From the NCBI GenBank assembly GCA_965116215.1, contig OZ220494.1, positions 1,178,001 through 1,242,000 of the forward strand: a stretch of 64,000 bases of DNA, read 5' to 3'. The notes under the pieces were generated by a model that ran no database searches, was not told where the DNA came from, and saw only the letters and a program-made list of their open reading frames with translations. This DNA is from CBDBKL01 sp965116215 (GTDB lineage: Bacteria > Bdellovibrionota > Bdellovibrionia > Bdellovibrionales > JAKFYE01). Made by a program: the position numbers and the translations under genes. Shown piece by piece: positions 36,011 to 45,579 of the stretch. Every line of letters starts with the position of its first letter. Position 1 is the first letter of the stretch.

Positions 36011-36455
36011 AAAAAGTTTCTCCTGTAAGAATGTGTCACATTATGTATTATGCGTGTGAAGAGCAAGTATTATGCCATCTTATAAAAAAATCTCTTGCTT
36101 GCTCTTTATTTAAAAAAGAGGGCATTGTACTTGTCCTTAAAAGGAGCCAATCTCTTATTAAAATAAAACAATGAGTAAACTTTATATAGCTTGCTCAATT
36201 ATTTTACAGCTTTTCACCACTAAAAAGAATCCCTCTTCATATGACAAGTCTATATCACAAGATCTTTGAGGACCATAGGGAGGAAGAGTTTTTCTAAAGG
36301 CTTTCAAAACGAGTTTTCTGAGGCGCAGGGCGTATCTCGAAGAGAGACGAGCTGCGAACCTCAGAGCTGTCTGAGCTTTTGAAAGCCTTTAAAAAAACTC
36401 TTCCTTCACCATCTTACAAAAGCAAATCTCAAAGACCAAAGAGTGCTTTAAACTA
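36011..36455. other. Intergenic, 445 bp, containing a hairpin repeat
   Basis: Apart from the long hairpin at 36281-36405, the spacer is AT-rich and holds no ORF. The hairpin begins about 50 bp beyond the stop of the minus-strand O-antigen ligase-like gene, so it could end that transcript. Confidence 0.6.
36281..36405. repeat. Long hairpin repeat, type A, best example
   Basis: 36281-36309 and 36377-36405 are reverse complements at 28 of 29 positions. Inside them CTGAGG/CCTCAG and CGCAG/CTGCG also pair, with a small GAAG-like centre, so nearly the entire 125 bp folds on itself. The sequence is very close to 4138-4261 and to the outer arms at 63289-63761. It carries no ORF and no target-site duplication that I could identify. 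Confidence 0.9.
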
Positions 36456-37751
36456 TTATATCTTTTTCTGTAGCCTTTCCTGAAATATAGGACCTAAATG
36501 TAAAAAGAGTAAACCCCACCAAATAAAACTCGGTGTAATTATATTTCTTGTGATCAATGAGTAAAGTAGAATGACAAAAATAAACGTATAAACGTATACC
36601 CTCTCTCCCTTATATCTCTTTAAATAGAAAAAAACTAAGGCAACAACACACAACAAACCTACAATTCCAAATCGCTCAAAAATATCCAAATATTGGCTAT
36701 GCGTATCCGCATATGAAATATCCTGTTTAGGAAGACCTTTCATACCTACATATTGGTGCGTATATACACCCCTAAACTCCTTATATGGAAATGCCCTATC
36801 CGTTCCCACTAAATATTCTGAAAAGGAAAATCCACCAATCCACTCGAAATGCTTTTTCCAAATACCTCCTCTACCTCTGCCGATATTTTTATTTTTAACA
36901 AAGTGATCAATATGAAAGATCTTACCTAAACTAAGACTCTCAGAAAAAGAAGTGCCCAATGTCCAAATTAGAAATATAGAAAATACTAACATACATACGT
37001 ATTTTATTCGTTTTTTTAAGCTCCTATATTTATGTCTTTGATAAATAGCAATAGCGATACCACCAAATAAACTTAAAAGGCATGTTGCTCTATGGGTTGT
37101 GTGAATGAACAAATACTGTATATATAAAATCGGATATGAATAAGAAAATTTTAAAGTGTCAATAAACATCAAAATCCCTAAAAAATATATCCATATAAAT
37201 GTGCGAGCCAACTCTAAAGGATGTGAATATCCTGCTGTCAAACGATTAAAACGAATACGATCATCATCTACAAAATCTGCGACGTAATAGTCGATAAACC
37301 CCGAAAGCTGAAAAACTCCCAAAAGAGATACTATTAAAAATGATAAACACCCTAAAAATAAAAATCGTGATATTTCCTGTTTGTTTAATCTTTTCAAAAA
37401 TGTCTTGAGCGATTCAAAAATAATAAAACCAGAAAACGCCGATAGGTAAACAAGAATCTCTCGTAACTGTTCTGGATTAAAGACTAATCTATATATACAT
37501 AGTGCCGTAAAACACAAATAAAAAAAGGGGACAAAATTATTATAGCAAACTCTTTTTTCTCTTATAATATATTTTATAGCATAAATCTGAGAGTATAAAA
37601 TCGCTAAACAGCCAATCAACGATTGTAGATTTATTCCACGACCTAAGATATCAAAACGATAACTCCAAAATAAATCTATCAAAGGCTTAACCATTATCAC
37701 GCTCAACACAGATGTGGAGACCCAATACTGCTTTATATTCACACTTATCAT
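36456..37751 (-). CDS. O-antigen ligase/polymerase-like membrane protein
   Basis: 431 residues with about ten to twelve hydrophobic segments. The C-terminal half has the features of the Wzy_C/WaaL family: FIHTTHRATCLLSLFGGIAI, a large extracytoplasmic loop (about 265-345) and ADTHSQYLDIFERFGIVGLL before the last helices; the H of DTHSQYL is the conserved loop histidine region. Such proteins either attach O-antigen to lipid A-core or polymerise repeat units. AAGGAG precedes the ATG. It lies in the polysaccharide region upstream of GT9 and GT26 genes; ligase versus polymerase cannot be decided from the sequence. Confidence 0.82.
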   Translation of the reverse strand: MISVNIKQYWVSTSVLSVIMVKPLIDLFWSYRFDILGRGINLQSLIGCLAILYSQIYAIKYIIREKRVCYNNFVPFFYLCFTALCIYRLVFNPEQLREILVYLSAFSGFIIFESLKTFLKRLNKQEISRFLFLGCLSFLIVSLLGVFQLSGFIDYYVADFVDDDRIRFNRLTAGYSHPLELARTFIWIYFLGILMFIDTLKFSYSYPILYIQYLFIHTTHRATCLLSLFGGIAIAIYQRHKYRSLKKRIKYVCMLVFSIFLIWTLGTSFSESLSLGKIFHIDHFVKNKNIGRGRGGIWKKHFEWIGGFSFSEYLVGTDRAFPYKEFRGVYTHQYVGMKGLPKQDISYADTHSQYLDIFERFGIVGLLCVVALVFFYLKRYKGERVYVYTFIFVILLYSLITRNIITPSFIWWGLLFLHLGPIFQERLQKKI

Positions 37752-37859
37752 TTTCTCCTTTGCAAATGATTTTTTACTTTTATATGCTGACTTTTTAAAC
37801 CCAGCTTACAATAGATACATTAAAAGAAAGAGAAAAAGTTATTGTAGATCAAACTCTAA

Positions 37860-37962
37860 AGCGTCAAATTTTGATATAGTCTTTTCAAACCATGTTCTTG
37901 AACAGACTTCTGATGAGATATACTTTTCATTATATCCTGTCGTAAAAACAGAGAAAGTTTAA
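37860..37962 (+). pseudogene. Possible remnant of a SAM-dependent methyltransferase
   Basis: On the plus strand, between two minus-strand genes, the frame reads NFDIVFSNHVLEQTSD, which is very like the motif after the SAM site of class I methyltransferases (FDxVxSxHVLEH-x-x-D). It runs only about 30 residues before a stop, and no upstream methyltransferase sequence is recognisable. I read it as the remnant of a deleted gene of the sugar cluster. The evidence is one short motif. Confidence 0.4.
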
Positions 37963-38022
37963 AGTCCATTATCATTTATTTTCAGAAAATTTTTATCATA
38001 CATAAATGTCAACAATAGTATC

Positions 38023-38973
38023 TTATACGCTACTTAATAAAACCCTTTCTAACTCTTCTATTATTGTTTCAGGCTTTTCCCAGCCAGACAACGTTTTATT
38101 TGAAGCATAGGAAATGTCCGGCATATAACCTAAAGGAGCTAATGAAGAACGAATGGATGTGACCAAAGGAGGAATCCATTCCCTAATATCAGAAACCCTT
38201 GAAATCACGACAACTCTGTTACCATTCATCCCCCCTATATGCATAGAGGCAGAGTCATTGGTCATAAGGAAATACCTTTTGTTCAGCTCATTTAAAAGTT
38301 CTTCGTTTACACATATTTTTATATCTTTATTTCGTAAACCCTTTGGATAAGAATCCCTAGATTCTGCTAAAATTTGTACGTTCCACCCATGTTCCACTAA
38401 GGTATTTTTTAAATCTAACACAAAAGGATACTGTCTAGACTGCCAACGGGCTCCAATATGAATGTTCAACTTTTTTTCTTTCATTTGATTCGATGTAAAC
38501 TTCTGAACTTTTTTCCTATACGCACTTTCTAAAAGACTAAAATCTATTTTTAATAAATCACACCACCTTCTATATCGATTTTCCACTTCCATCCAACCGT
38601 ATTTAAAGGGAATATTTATCCATCCTACTCTTCTTGCCAAAAAAGGAATCCAGCCTCTAAATTGCAACTTACTCATACCAAAGAGTCGTCTCGCCAAAAG
38701 AAAATCTCGAATATCCCCCCTAATACTCACAACCGCTCTATAATCAGCTGAGTCTATCAACTCACTATCACAGGCAACTGTGAACCTCCCCCCCCCTCCT
38801 AAAATATAATGTGCGTCTATCTTTAAAAAATGAGTATTGGGTGAAAGGAGTCTTAAAATAGGAATCCAGAGGGAGTTACAGGCTACGGTATATTTTTTTT
38901 GATTTAACTCAGCAACAGAGGTTGCTATCACTGCATCGCCTAAGTGCCATGGTTCAAATAAAACAGTCTTCAC
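38023..38973 (-). CDS. Glycosyltransferase family 9 (heptosyltransferase-like)
   Basis: 316 residues, GTG start at 38973. The N-terminus FEPWHLGDAVIATSVAEL matches the GT9 opening, in which the G-D pair contributes to acceptor binding. The second half has NIHIGARWQSRQYP (the donor-domain start) and the donor-binding LMTNDSASMHIGGMNGNRVVVI, the family's TxDSGxxHxA-like motif with N in place of T and S for G. It probably transfers a heptose or similar sugar from an ADP-sugar to lipopolysaccharide core at the inner face of the membrane. The neighbours are other polysaccharide genes. Confidence 0.82.
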   Translation of the reverse strand: MKTVLFEPWHLGDAVIATSVAELNQKKYTVACNSLWIPILRLLSPNTHFLKIDAHYILGGGGRFTVACDSELIDSADYRAVVSIRGDIRDFLLARRLFGMSKLQFRGWIPFLARRVGWINIPFKYGWMEVENRYRRWCDLLKIDFSLLESAYRKKVQKFTSNQMKEKKLNIHIGARWQSRQYPFVLDLKNTLVEHGWNVQILAESRDSYPKGLRNKDIKICVNEELLNELNKRYFLMTNDSASMHIGGMNGNRVVVISRVSDIREWIPPLVTSIRSSLAPLGYMPDISYASNKTLSGWEKPETIIEELERVLLSSV

Positions 38974-39179
38974 AATCTAAAAAGCCTCTTTTTAAAAAAC
39001 AAATTTTCTCTCTTCCTCTTTGTTATCTTAAAAAGTAAATCACAATATGAAGCCTCATTTGATTTCAACTCTAAAGCCCTTCAATAAATAAAATGTCTAT
39101 TTCTCATAATCATTACAGAAGTCAATCACCCCATAAAAGTCAATTGTAAGTTATAAACCATTTAAAAATCCCCTCCGTT

Positions 39180-39944
39180 TTATTTCAATTTATATTTTTT
39201 AAGACCTACCTTCTGACAAATAGACTTATAGATAAATTGAGGGTTGTTCAACAGATAGCGTTTCCAAAGTCGACGTGGATCTTGATAAAGTCGATGCAGC
39301 CATTGCAAACTCGATTCTTTCATCCAATCTGGAGCATCCTTTATCCGTCCCGTATGGATATCAAAGGCAGCACCCACTCCAAACATTAAAGTCACATCTA
39401 ATTTTTTAATATACTCTGCCATAAATTTCTCTTGCTTTGGTGTACTGATACCCACCCAAAACATATCAGGCTTTTTCTGCTTTACATCTTCAATCAACGC
39501 ATACTCTTCATCAGCATTCAACGAACGAAAGGGGGGAGTATAGGTCCCCACCACTTGCAGACCAGGAAACTTTTCGATCAAGGTCGCCTTTAATTGCTCA
39601 GCAACACCTTTTTGACCGCCATAAAAATAATGAGTGTATCCCTTTTGGATAGAAATCTTCATCACTTCCAACATAAACGCCGGACCATACACTCTTCTCA
39701 TTGAAGAAAACCCCTCCAATCTTCCCAGCCATACCGTCGGCATTCCATCCGGAAGAGTTAAAAAGCTCTTATTTTGAATGCTTCTATAGTCCAAATCAGA
39801 CTGAGCCTCCATAATACCATGGACACCCGTTACACAAACATATCCTCTCGTTTTGTGAGTCATCGCTGACTCTATCTCTGCAAGAGCTAGCTCGATATTT
39901 AAAGGATGCACTCCCACTCCAAGAATATTGACTCTTTGTTTCAT
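39180..39944 (-). CDS. WecG/TagA/CpsF-family glycosyltransferase (GT26)
   Basis: 254 residues. Conserved GT26 features: YVCVTGVHGIMEAQSD (about 35-50) with the N/H position near the active site, LTLPDGMPTVWLGR, YGPAFMLEVM, FYGGQKGVAEQL and DMFWVGISTPKQEKFMAEY, with VTLMFGVGAAFDIHTGRIKDAP near the C-terminus. Enzymes of this family add N-acetylmannosamine(uronate) or similar sugars as the second residue on a polyprenyl-linked acceptor. This fits the initiating transferase encoded divergently at 40147. AAGGTGT precedes the ATG. Confidence 0.92.
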   Translation of the reverse strand: MKQRVNILGVGVHPLNIELALAEIESAMTHKTRGYVCVTGVHGIMEAQSDLDYRSIQNKSFLTLPDGMPTVWLGRLEGFSSMRRVYGPAFMLEVMKISIQKGYTHYFYGGQKGVAEQLKATLIEKFPGLQVVGTYTPPFRSLNADEEYALIEDVKQKKPDMFWVGISTPKQEKFMAEYIKKLDVTLMFGVGAAFDIHTGRIKDAPDWMKESSLQWLHRLYQDPRRLWKRYLLNNPQFIYKSICQKVGLKKYKLK

Positions 39945-40146
39945 CAGTATTACACCTTATGCCCTTGGGTAATGCAGGTAGATCTATCTGTCATATGTAT
40001 AGAGGTCAAGAGAAAGAACCAAATCAGTACCCTTAAAAAATAAAACCATAAGAAATACAATCCCTGTTCACACAGTGTTAAAGGATAACAATAGAGAGAT
40101 AAGAAACACAATATAGCTTAAAAATATCAAGGAGTTTATTGATTCA

Positions 40147-41652
40147 ATGATAAAGGAAGAGAAAGGCACTCAGCCCGACAGTAAAAAATTAGAGAACGAT
40201 TTTTCTCATCCCAACTCACTGACAACCACCACACTAAAAAAACACAGAGTTCACAAAAATCTCTTTCACCTAACTATTTGGGGAACTCATGTTCTTTTAC
40301 ATTTTATAGCTGTCCTCCTTTCATATAATGTCGCACATTGGATTTATATCTATGGACTGGATAAAAGTTCACCTCAAACTTCAAGTGAGTTTATCTTAGT
40401 CACTCTAGTCATTTCTACGCTTTATTCTCTCTGCCTAGAAAGATCCGGGACCTATAAAAAAGACGGAAGTGTTCTTCACCTCCTTCAAATGAGTCATCTT
40501 TTAAAAATTTCATTAGTTGCTGGATTTTTAACACTTGCAACATCCTTTTATATTAGAGATATGACCTTCTCCCGTATAACCATTACTTTGGGATTTATTC
40601 TGACTCCCTTTGCTTTGCTTTTTGCAGAAGATCTTTTTACATATATATTAAGAGGGCTACAAAGAAGAGGTATCGGACAGAAACGCACTCTTATTTATGG
40701 GGCTGGTCAGTCCGGCATAGCTCTAGCTAAAAAATTTTTCTTCGCTCCACAACTGGGATATCAACTCATTGGCTTCTTAGATGATAACCCACAAAAATAT
40801 AAAGACTCCGTAAACTGGCCGGGTAAGCCCCATTCACAAAATCTTCCCATTTTTTCCGGGGAAAACCTCTTGCAAGAAGTCACAAAAAAGAAAATAGATC
40901 TTGTTATTATAGCCCTCCCACACACAGACTTTTATACAAATCGTAAGCTCGTTGAAAAGTGTCTGAATGCCAATGTTGAATATGCCATCATCCCCAATTC
41001 CTATGAAAAATTCAGTCAGCATCTGAAGTTAAGCTCTATTATTGGTGTGCCTATGCTCACTCGCCAAGATTTCCAACCAAGCTATTTTTATATCCTTACA
41101 AAACGTATTTTTGACATTATTTTTTCTATCCTAGGGCTTTTTGCTCTCTCTCCTGTATTTCTCTTCTTGTCTTTTCTTATTCGAAGAGAACCAAAGAGTT
41201 CCGCTATTTTCACTCAAAAGCGTGTCGGCCAAAATGGAAAAGTTTTTAATATTTACAAATTGAGAACTATGAGTTTAACATCAGATCCCTATGCGACATC
41301 TCCCAACACCTCTGAAGACTCTCGCATTACTCAACTGGGGCGTTTTCTCCGTCGCTCTAGCTTGGACGAACTCCCTCAGCTTTGGAATGTATTACGAGGA
41401 GATATGAGTTTTGTTGGCCCCAGACCAGAAATGCCCTTCATTGTTTCTCAATATACAGAAATACAAAAACTAAGGCTTTTGGCTAAGCCCGGAATCACTG
41501 GTGTTTGGCAAGTCAGTGCTGATAGAGGACTTCCCATTCATGAAAATATAGAGTACGACTTATTTTATATAAATCATCGGTCCCTATTTTTTGACATAGC
41601 TATTTTACTAAAAACCTTCACATCGACTCTAAAAGGTATCGGTGCTATTTAA
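40147..41652 (+). CDS. Undecaprenyl-phosphate sugar phosphotransferase (WcaJ/WbaP type)
   Basis: 501 residues; starts assembly of a surface polysaccharide by moving a sugar-1-phosphate onto undecaprenyl phosphate. Four or five N-terminal membrane helices (about 45-175) are followed by a nucleotide-binding-like domain (TLIYGAGQSGIALAKKFF, about 185-202). The C-terminal bacterial sugar transferase domain begins with a membrane hairpin (KRIFDIIFSILGLFALSPVF) and has FTQKRVGQNGKVFNIYKLRTM, LRRSSLDELPQLWNVLRGDM, FVGPRPEMP and KPGITGVWQVSADRG. AAGGAG lies about 12 bases before the ATG. A HAD phosphatase follows immediately. Confidence 0.93.
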   Translation: MIKEEKGTQPDSKKLENDFSHPNSLTTTTLKKHRVHKNLFHLTIWGTHVLLHFIAVLLSYNVAHWIYIYGLDKSSPQTSSEFILVTLVISTLYSLCLERSGTYKKDGSVLHLLQMSHLLKISLVAGFLTLATSFYIRDMTFSRITITLGFILTPFALLFAEDLFTYILRGLQRRGIGQKRTLIYGAGQSGIALAKKFFFAPQLGYQLIGFLDDNPQKYKDSVNWPGKPHSQNLPIFSGENLLQEVTKKKIDLVIIALPHTDFYTNRKLVEKCLNANVEYAIIPNSYEKFSQHLKLSSIIGVPMLTRQDFQPSYFYILTKRIFDIIFSILGLFALSPVFLFLSFLIRREPKSSAIFTQKRVGQNGKVFNIYKLRTMSLTSDPYATSPNTSEDSRITQLGRFLRRSSLDELPQLWNVLRGDMSFVGPRPEMPFIVSQYTEIQKLRLLAKPGITGVWQVSADRGLPIHENIEYDLFYINHRSLFFDIAILLKTFTSTLKGIGAI

Positions 41653-41671
41653 AGATAAGGAGAATCTGTTA

Positions 41672-42235
41672 ATGGAAAACATAAATTGGGAAGAAAAATT
41701 AAATTCTTTCAAATTACTGGTTTTTGACTTTGATGGCACTCTTGTCAATTTGAATACAGACTGGAATGCCTTAAGAAGATCCTATTGTGATTTATTAAAC
41801 ATTGATGAGAAAGATACAAATTTTAAAAACCTACTATCGAAGATAAAAAATAAAAAAGGCGAAGAGACATATAGCCATGCTATTGAAATGAGAACTCAAG
41901 CTGAAACAGGCGGATTTCACCTCTCTGATGTAAACCATGGTCTATGTTCATATATAAAAACATCTAAAAAAATTTGTACTATCTTTTCAATGAATACAGA
42001 AAAGGCCATAAGAAGTATTTTAAAAAATTTAAATATATTAGATAAGTTTGATAAAATTATTGGCGGAGATTCCATTTCCCCTCCCAAACCAGACCCTATG
42101 GGCTTAAAATCTTTAGTCAATTATTATAAAATGAACGAGCAAGATGTCGTCATGATTGGTGACTCTGATATTGACGAAAGGTGTGCGCAATCTGTAAAAA
42201 CAAATTTTATTCGTATATTTGACTTTTCAAATTAA
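41672..42235 (+). CDS. HAD-superfamily phosphatase
   Basis: 187 residues starting at MENINWEEK (41672), where AAGGAG lies nine bases upstream; the ORF is open a further 30 bp but without a signal. Motif I is LVFDFDGTLV (nucleophile D), motif II is the FSMNT segment, and motif III/IV appear as PPKPDPMG and MIGDSDIDERCA. The arrangement resembles phosphoglycolate phosphatase-type HAD proteins with a small cap. It starts 20 bp after the initiating sugar transferase, so it may act on a sugar phosphate of that pathway. The substrate is unknown. Confidence 0.85.
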   Translation: MENINWEEKLNSFKLLVFDFDGTLVNLNTDWNALRRSYCDLLNIDEKDTNFKNLLSKIKNKKGEETYSHAIEMRTQAETGGFHLSDVNHGLCSYIKTSKKICTIFSMNTEKAIRSILKNLNILDKFDKIIGGDSISPPKPDPMGLKSLVNYYKMNEQDVVMIGDSDIDERCAQSVKTNFIRIFDFSN

Positions 42236-42403
42236 TGGTTTTCAACCTATTTTCTTCAATTCCTATTTGAACAGCATTTTTATATGTTTTTCCATATCTC
42301 TTTTTTAAACCTATACGAATAAACTGATGACCCTTTCAGATTTTATAAGCCTATTTCATTAAACGAGTTGACGAAAAACTTCTTTATCCATATATCGAAG
42401 TCG

Positions 42404-43084
42404 TCAAGAGGCTTTAACTGAACGATTACGCTTACGATCACTTTCTCTTGCCACATATTCCAATGCCAGCGTGTAGAGGTCTTTATGTAGACTTTTTTCA
42501 CAACAGTCTCTGACCAGATCAGCCTTTGGAGTACCCAAGGGAAAAAATGTAGCCCCCCCTCCGCCACAAGCACAGGTCATCTTTCTAACACATCCCGGAG
42601 CCCCCATCGCAACACAAAAAGGATCTACTGATTGTGTCACTATAGATCCAGCCCCCACAAGAGAAAATGCCCCCAATTCTATTCCACAAAGAATAATAGC
42701 TCCGGCCCCAATAGAAGATCCTAATGAAATTTGTGTTTTCACAATATTCCACTTCTTGCTACCTGCCCTTGGAACTTTATCATTTGTGAATATAACATGA
42801 GGACCAATAAAACTCCATGGAGCAATTTCAACACCATGGTAAACACTCACACCATTTTGAATACGTGACCCTCTTCCTACACACACACCTTCATCTATGT
42901 AAACATCCCTACCTAGGCTGACATTATCTTCTAAAATAGACCTTCTTCTTACATGACAAAAGTGCCAAACTTTGACATGACTTCCAACATGGACATTGTT
43001 CTCAATAATGGCTGTGGGGTGAATAAACGTATCTATCTTCCTGCTCCTCCATTTTAATAAATGGGAATAGAGTCTATGTCGCAA
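42404..43084 (-). CDS. Left-handed beta-helix N-acetyltransferase, WbpD/WlbB-like
   Basis: 226 residues, mostly hexapeptide repeats (IHPTAIIENNVHVG, VKVWHFCHV, VSLGRDVYIDEG, ISLGSSIGAGAIIL) forming a left-handed beta-helix. The segment VIFTNDKVPRAG is the signature of the WbpD/WlbB and FdtC-type enzymes that acetylate amino sugars with acetyl-CoA. The C-terminus adds a CACGGGG and a further cysteine-bearing helix. The open frame begins with TTG, and a strong GGAGG lies inside the first codons (just before residues IDTFIHP) with no standard start after it, so the N-terminus is uncertain. Confidence 0.85.
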   Translation of the reverse strand: MRHRLYSHLLKWRSRKIDTFIHPTAIIENNVHVGSHVKVWHFCHVRRRSILEDNVSLGRDVYIDEGVCVGRGSRIQNGVSVYHGVEIAPWSFIGPHVIFTNDKVPRAGSKKWNIVKTQISLGSSIGAGAIILCGIELGAFSLVGAGSIVTQSVDPFCVAMGAPGCVRKMTCACGGGGATFFPLGTPKADLVRDCCEKSLHKDLYTLALEYVARESDRKRNRSVKAS

Positions 43085-43458
43085 ACATCTATTGAACTTT
43101 TAGGAATTTCACCTATGCAAGCAAGGCTATTACCAATAGAAATAAACTTGTCTTGGTTAATTATTTTCCCCACTATATACCATGATACAAGCAAAGCCAG
43201 ACTCATGCGATTTAAACTCTATATGTGTCATTACAATTTATATATAAGTCCAGATGTCTTTGTAGATAGACTATATTCTTTCCGATATAAAGTGTTTTTC
43301 TATTAAGTTTTAAAATATTATTTCTTAATTTAAGATTGATTCAATCATATTCAAAAATAGAAAAAGCTAGATTTAAAAAATATTTACAAATAGTTTTATA
43401 GTCTGCATTTACAACTCTAGCCATTCCTCTATGACTCATTTTCTCACAACACAGTTTT
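43085..43458. other. Intergenic, 374 bp, no gene accepted
   Basis: AT-rich sequence between two minus-strand sugar genes. A plus-strand ORF from 43079 has no ribosome-binding site and overlaps the acetyltransferase 5' end, so it is not called. No repeat was found. Confidence 0.55.
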
Positions 43459-44151
43459 TTACTCCTCCCTCTTTAGTCGTTGAGCCAAAGTATAGACACC
43501 CTTTGCCATTTGCAATCCATCCATCCAAAGAGAGACAGATGATTTATCTTTATGATTTTCTAATCGCACAGGAAGCTCAATCGGATCAATCCCTTCTTTT
43601 TGACACCAAGAAATTATCTCAAGAGAGAAAAGATAATTATTAAACACACATCGGTGTACAATCTTCTGAGCTAGTGCTGTTTCCAAAAAAACTGTTCCCT
43701 GACTATCTCTGGGCGTCTGAAAAGGTAAAAAAGCTCTACGCCATTGTCGAAATAGGTATGTGTATAGCTTTCTTCTCCACTCCCATTGCCCGATATCCGA
43801 TTGAGGATGGGCCTTAGAACCAAGAGCCAAAGGACTCTCACTTTTTAAAAAACTTTCAATGTCTGTAAATCCAAAAGGTAAATCACTGGCTGATAAAACC
43901 GTATACTTTTGATGAGCAAAGGGTATACCTATTTTGCAACCTGCCCCACATCCTCGCTCATCGGTATGAACCCATTGAACTCCCTTCCAAAAATAAGAAG
44001 TGAGTTCACTCTTATCAAATGATAACTTCCCATTATGGCAGAGTAAGACCTGTTCAATTTTATATTTTTTCCGGTTATCATAAATAGACTTTAAAGTATT
44101 TGGAAGTCTCATGTAATCATCGCTATAAAATGGAATAATATAACTGAACAC
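43459..44151 (-). CDS. Glycosyltransferase family 2
   Basis: 230 residues when started at the GTG at 44151, where GGGAGG lies five bases upstream and the protein begins VFSYIIPFYSDDYMRLPNTLKSI, the usual GT2 N-terminus; the ORF is open 63 bp further upstream. The GCGAGCKIG and VLSASDLPFGF segments stand where GT2 enzymes have the G-x-A-x-N-x-G and D-x-D-like regions (here ASDLP), and SKAHPQS...DSQGTVF resembles the SRxH...DTQCG portion of dolichol-phosphate glucosyltransferase-like members. It probably transfers a sugar to a lipid carrier. It is the last gene of the polysaccharide region. Confidence 0.75.
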   Translation of the reverse strand: MFSYIIPFYSDDYMRLPNTLKSIYDNRKKYKIEQVLLCHNGKLSFDKSELTSYFWKGVQWVHTDERGCGAGCKIGIPFAHQKYTVLSASDLPFGFTDIESFLKSESPLALGSKAHPQSDIGQWEWRRKLYTYLFRQWRRAFLPFQTPRDSQGTVFLETALAQKIVHRCVFNNYLFSLEIISWCQKEGIDPIELPVRLENHKDKSSVSLWMDGLQMAKGVYTLAQRLKREE

Positions 44152-44401
44152 AAGAGCCTCCCATTCCTCTTCACCATAGGGTACCTCATCCTGACTGCCA
44201 CCCTCAACAAACACAAGCTCCTTGCTAAAAACATTGACTCATCACTTCAAAAACGTGATAAAGCACCTCTTAAAAGCAAAGCGACGAGAACACAAACTCG
44301 CCCCAAATTACAACCCCACTATGCTGCAATGCCGCTTTCCTTCTGATGACATTTCTATGACAAAAGGTGGTCCTATATATGCTTTATAACAAAAATACTC
44401 T

Positions 44402-45577
44402 ATGGAAATAGCAAATATAAGTTTTCACATTCGAGATGTAGGCGTTGAGGGCCTCAGTCAGCTAACACCCCCTATAGAATCTCGCACTCAGCACCTTAGA
44501 GATATTGCGGCCACCTGTATGGCTGATGAGGTATTTTATTTAAACACTTGCAATCGTATAGAATATATTTTTCTTGCAAAAAGACTGTCCTTATCCAAAC
44601 AAAAATGGAAAAAGACACCCCTCATCTATACGGATATAGAATCTGTTGTCAATCACATGCTGTCAGTTGTTCTAGCTACAGACTCACTCATTATTGGTGA
44701 ATCTCAAATCATGGGACAATTCAAACAGGCTTATCAATTTGCCCTAGAAAATCAATTCATCCGCTCTCACCTCTCGACCTTACTGAATAAAATTCTCAAA
44801 GAAGCCAAATTTATTCGCACAGAAATACCCTATAACAGAAAACACACATCCCTATCTACAGTCGCCGCACAGTATTTTATTAACAAAATTCCAAAACATA
44901 AGCCCACTGTACTCTTTATTGGAGCCGGAGAGACCAATCATTTATTTGCACGCTATCTTAAAAAAAGAAAAGAGGCTCACTTTATTTGGTCCACTCGCTC
45001 TCAAGACAGATTAAAAAACACACTCTCTCTATTGGGAGGAAAGAGTTTAAAATGGAAATATATTACACATTCTCTTTTACCTAAAGTGGATGCCATTATT
45101 TTAGCCACACACGCTGGGAATAAAATTTTAACAACTCAGGCCTTAAAAACAGCAAAACCAAAACTCATTTGTGACTTATCCCTTCCTGCCAATGCCGATA
45201 GGAAATCTTGTCAAACCCTTGGAATAGAATATCTCGGATTAGACCAATTGGAGACAAAGTTAAAAAATTATTCTAAAACTTTTGAAAAATTTAAACAAAA
45301 TGTCAGCAATAAACAAAAGGCTAGCTTATTAAGAATACTTAATTCATGGAACCTTCGTAAACACTCCAGCACCTTTTCATACATTTCGGAAAGTTCTAAA
45401 AAGGAATTATCAAAAACAATGCACAATGCATTTAATGACGAACTTCTCTCATTAAGTACAGAATCTAAAAATAAAATCCAAAAAAGATTGAATCTATTTG
45501 TGCGAAAAATAAATCAGCATCACTTTGAACATATCAAATCTCACATCCTAAACCAAAACTCTGTAAATATCGATTAG
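44402..45577 (+). CDS. hemA: Glutamyl-tRNA reductase
   Basis: First step of the C5 heme pathway: reduces glutamyl-tRNA to glutamate-1-semialdehyde with NADPH. 391 residues. The catalytic cysteine is C50 in YLNTCNRIEY, followed by LIIGESQIMGQFKQAYQ (tRNA/substrate domain) and the NADPH-binding VLFIGAGETNHLFARYL (about 170-186). The C-terminal dimerisation helix is present but short, so the protein is slightly below the usual 420. The tail SKKELSKTMHNAFNDEL corresponds to that domain. No good ribosome-binding site was seen at the ATG. It is followed after two bases by hemCD and heads the heme operon. Confidence 0.96.
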   Translation: MEIANISFHIRDVGVEGLSQLTPPIESRTQHLRDIAATCMADEVFYLNTCNRIEYIFLAKRLSLSKQKWKKTPLIYTDIESVVNHMLSVVLATDSLIIGESQIMGQFKQAYQFALENQFIRSHLSTLLNKILKEAKFIRTEIPYNRKHTSLSTVAAQYFINKIPKHKPTVLFIGAGETNHLFARYLKKRKEAHFIWSTRSQDRLKNTLSLLGGKSLKWKYITHSLLPKVDAIILATHAGNKILTTQALKTAKPKLICDLSLPANADRKSCQTLGIEYLGLDQLETKLKNYSKTFEKFKQNVSNKQKASLLRILNSWNLRKHSSTFSYISESSKKELSKTMHNAFNDELLSLSTESKNKIQKRLNLFVRKINQHHFEHIKSHILNQNSVNID

Positions 45578-45579
45578 CC

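Noticed and set aside
43061..43306. 81-residue plus-strand ORF overlapping the acetyltransferase start
   Set aside because: Overlaps a well-supported minus-strand gene, lacks a ribosome-binding site and matches no family.
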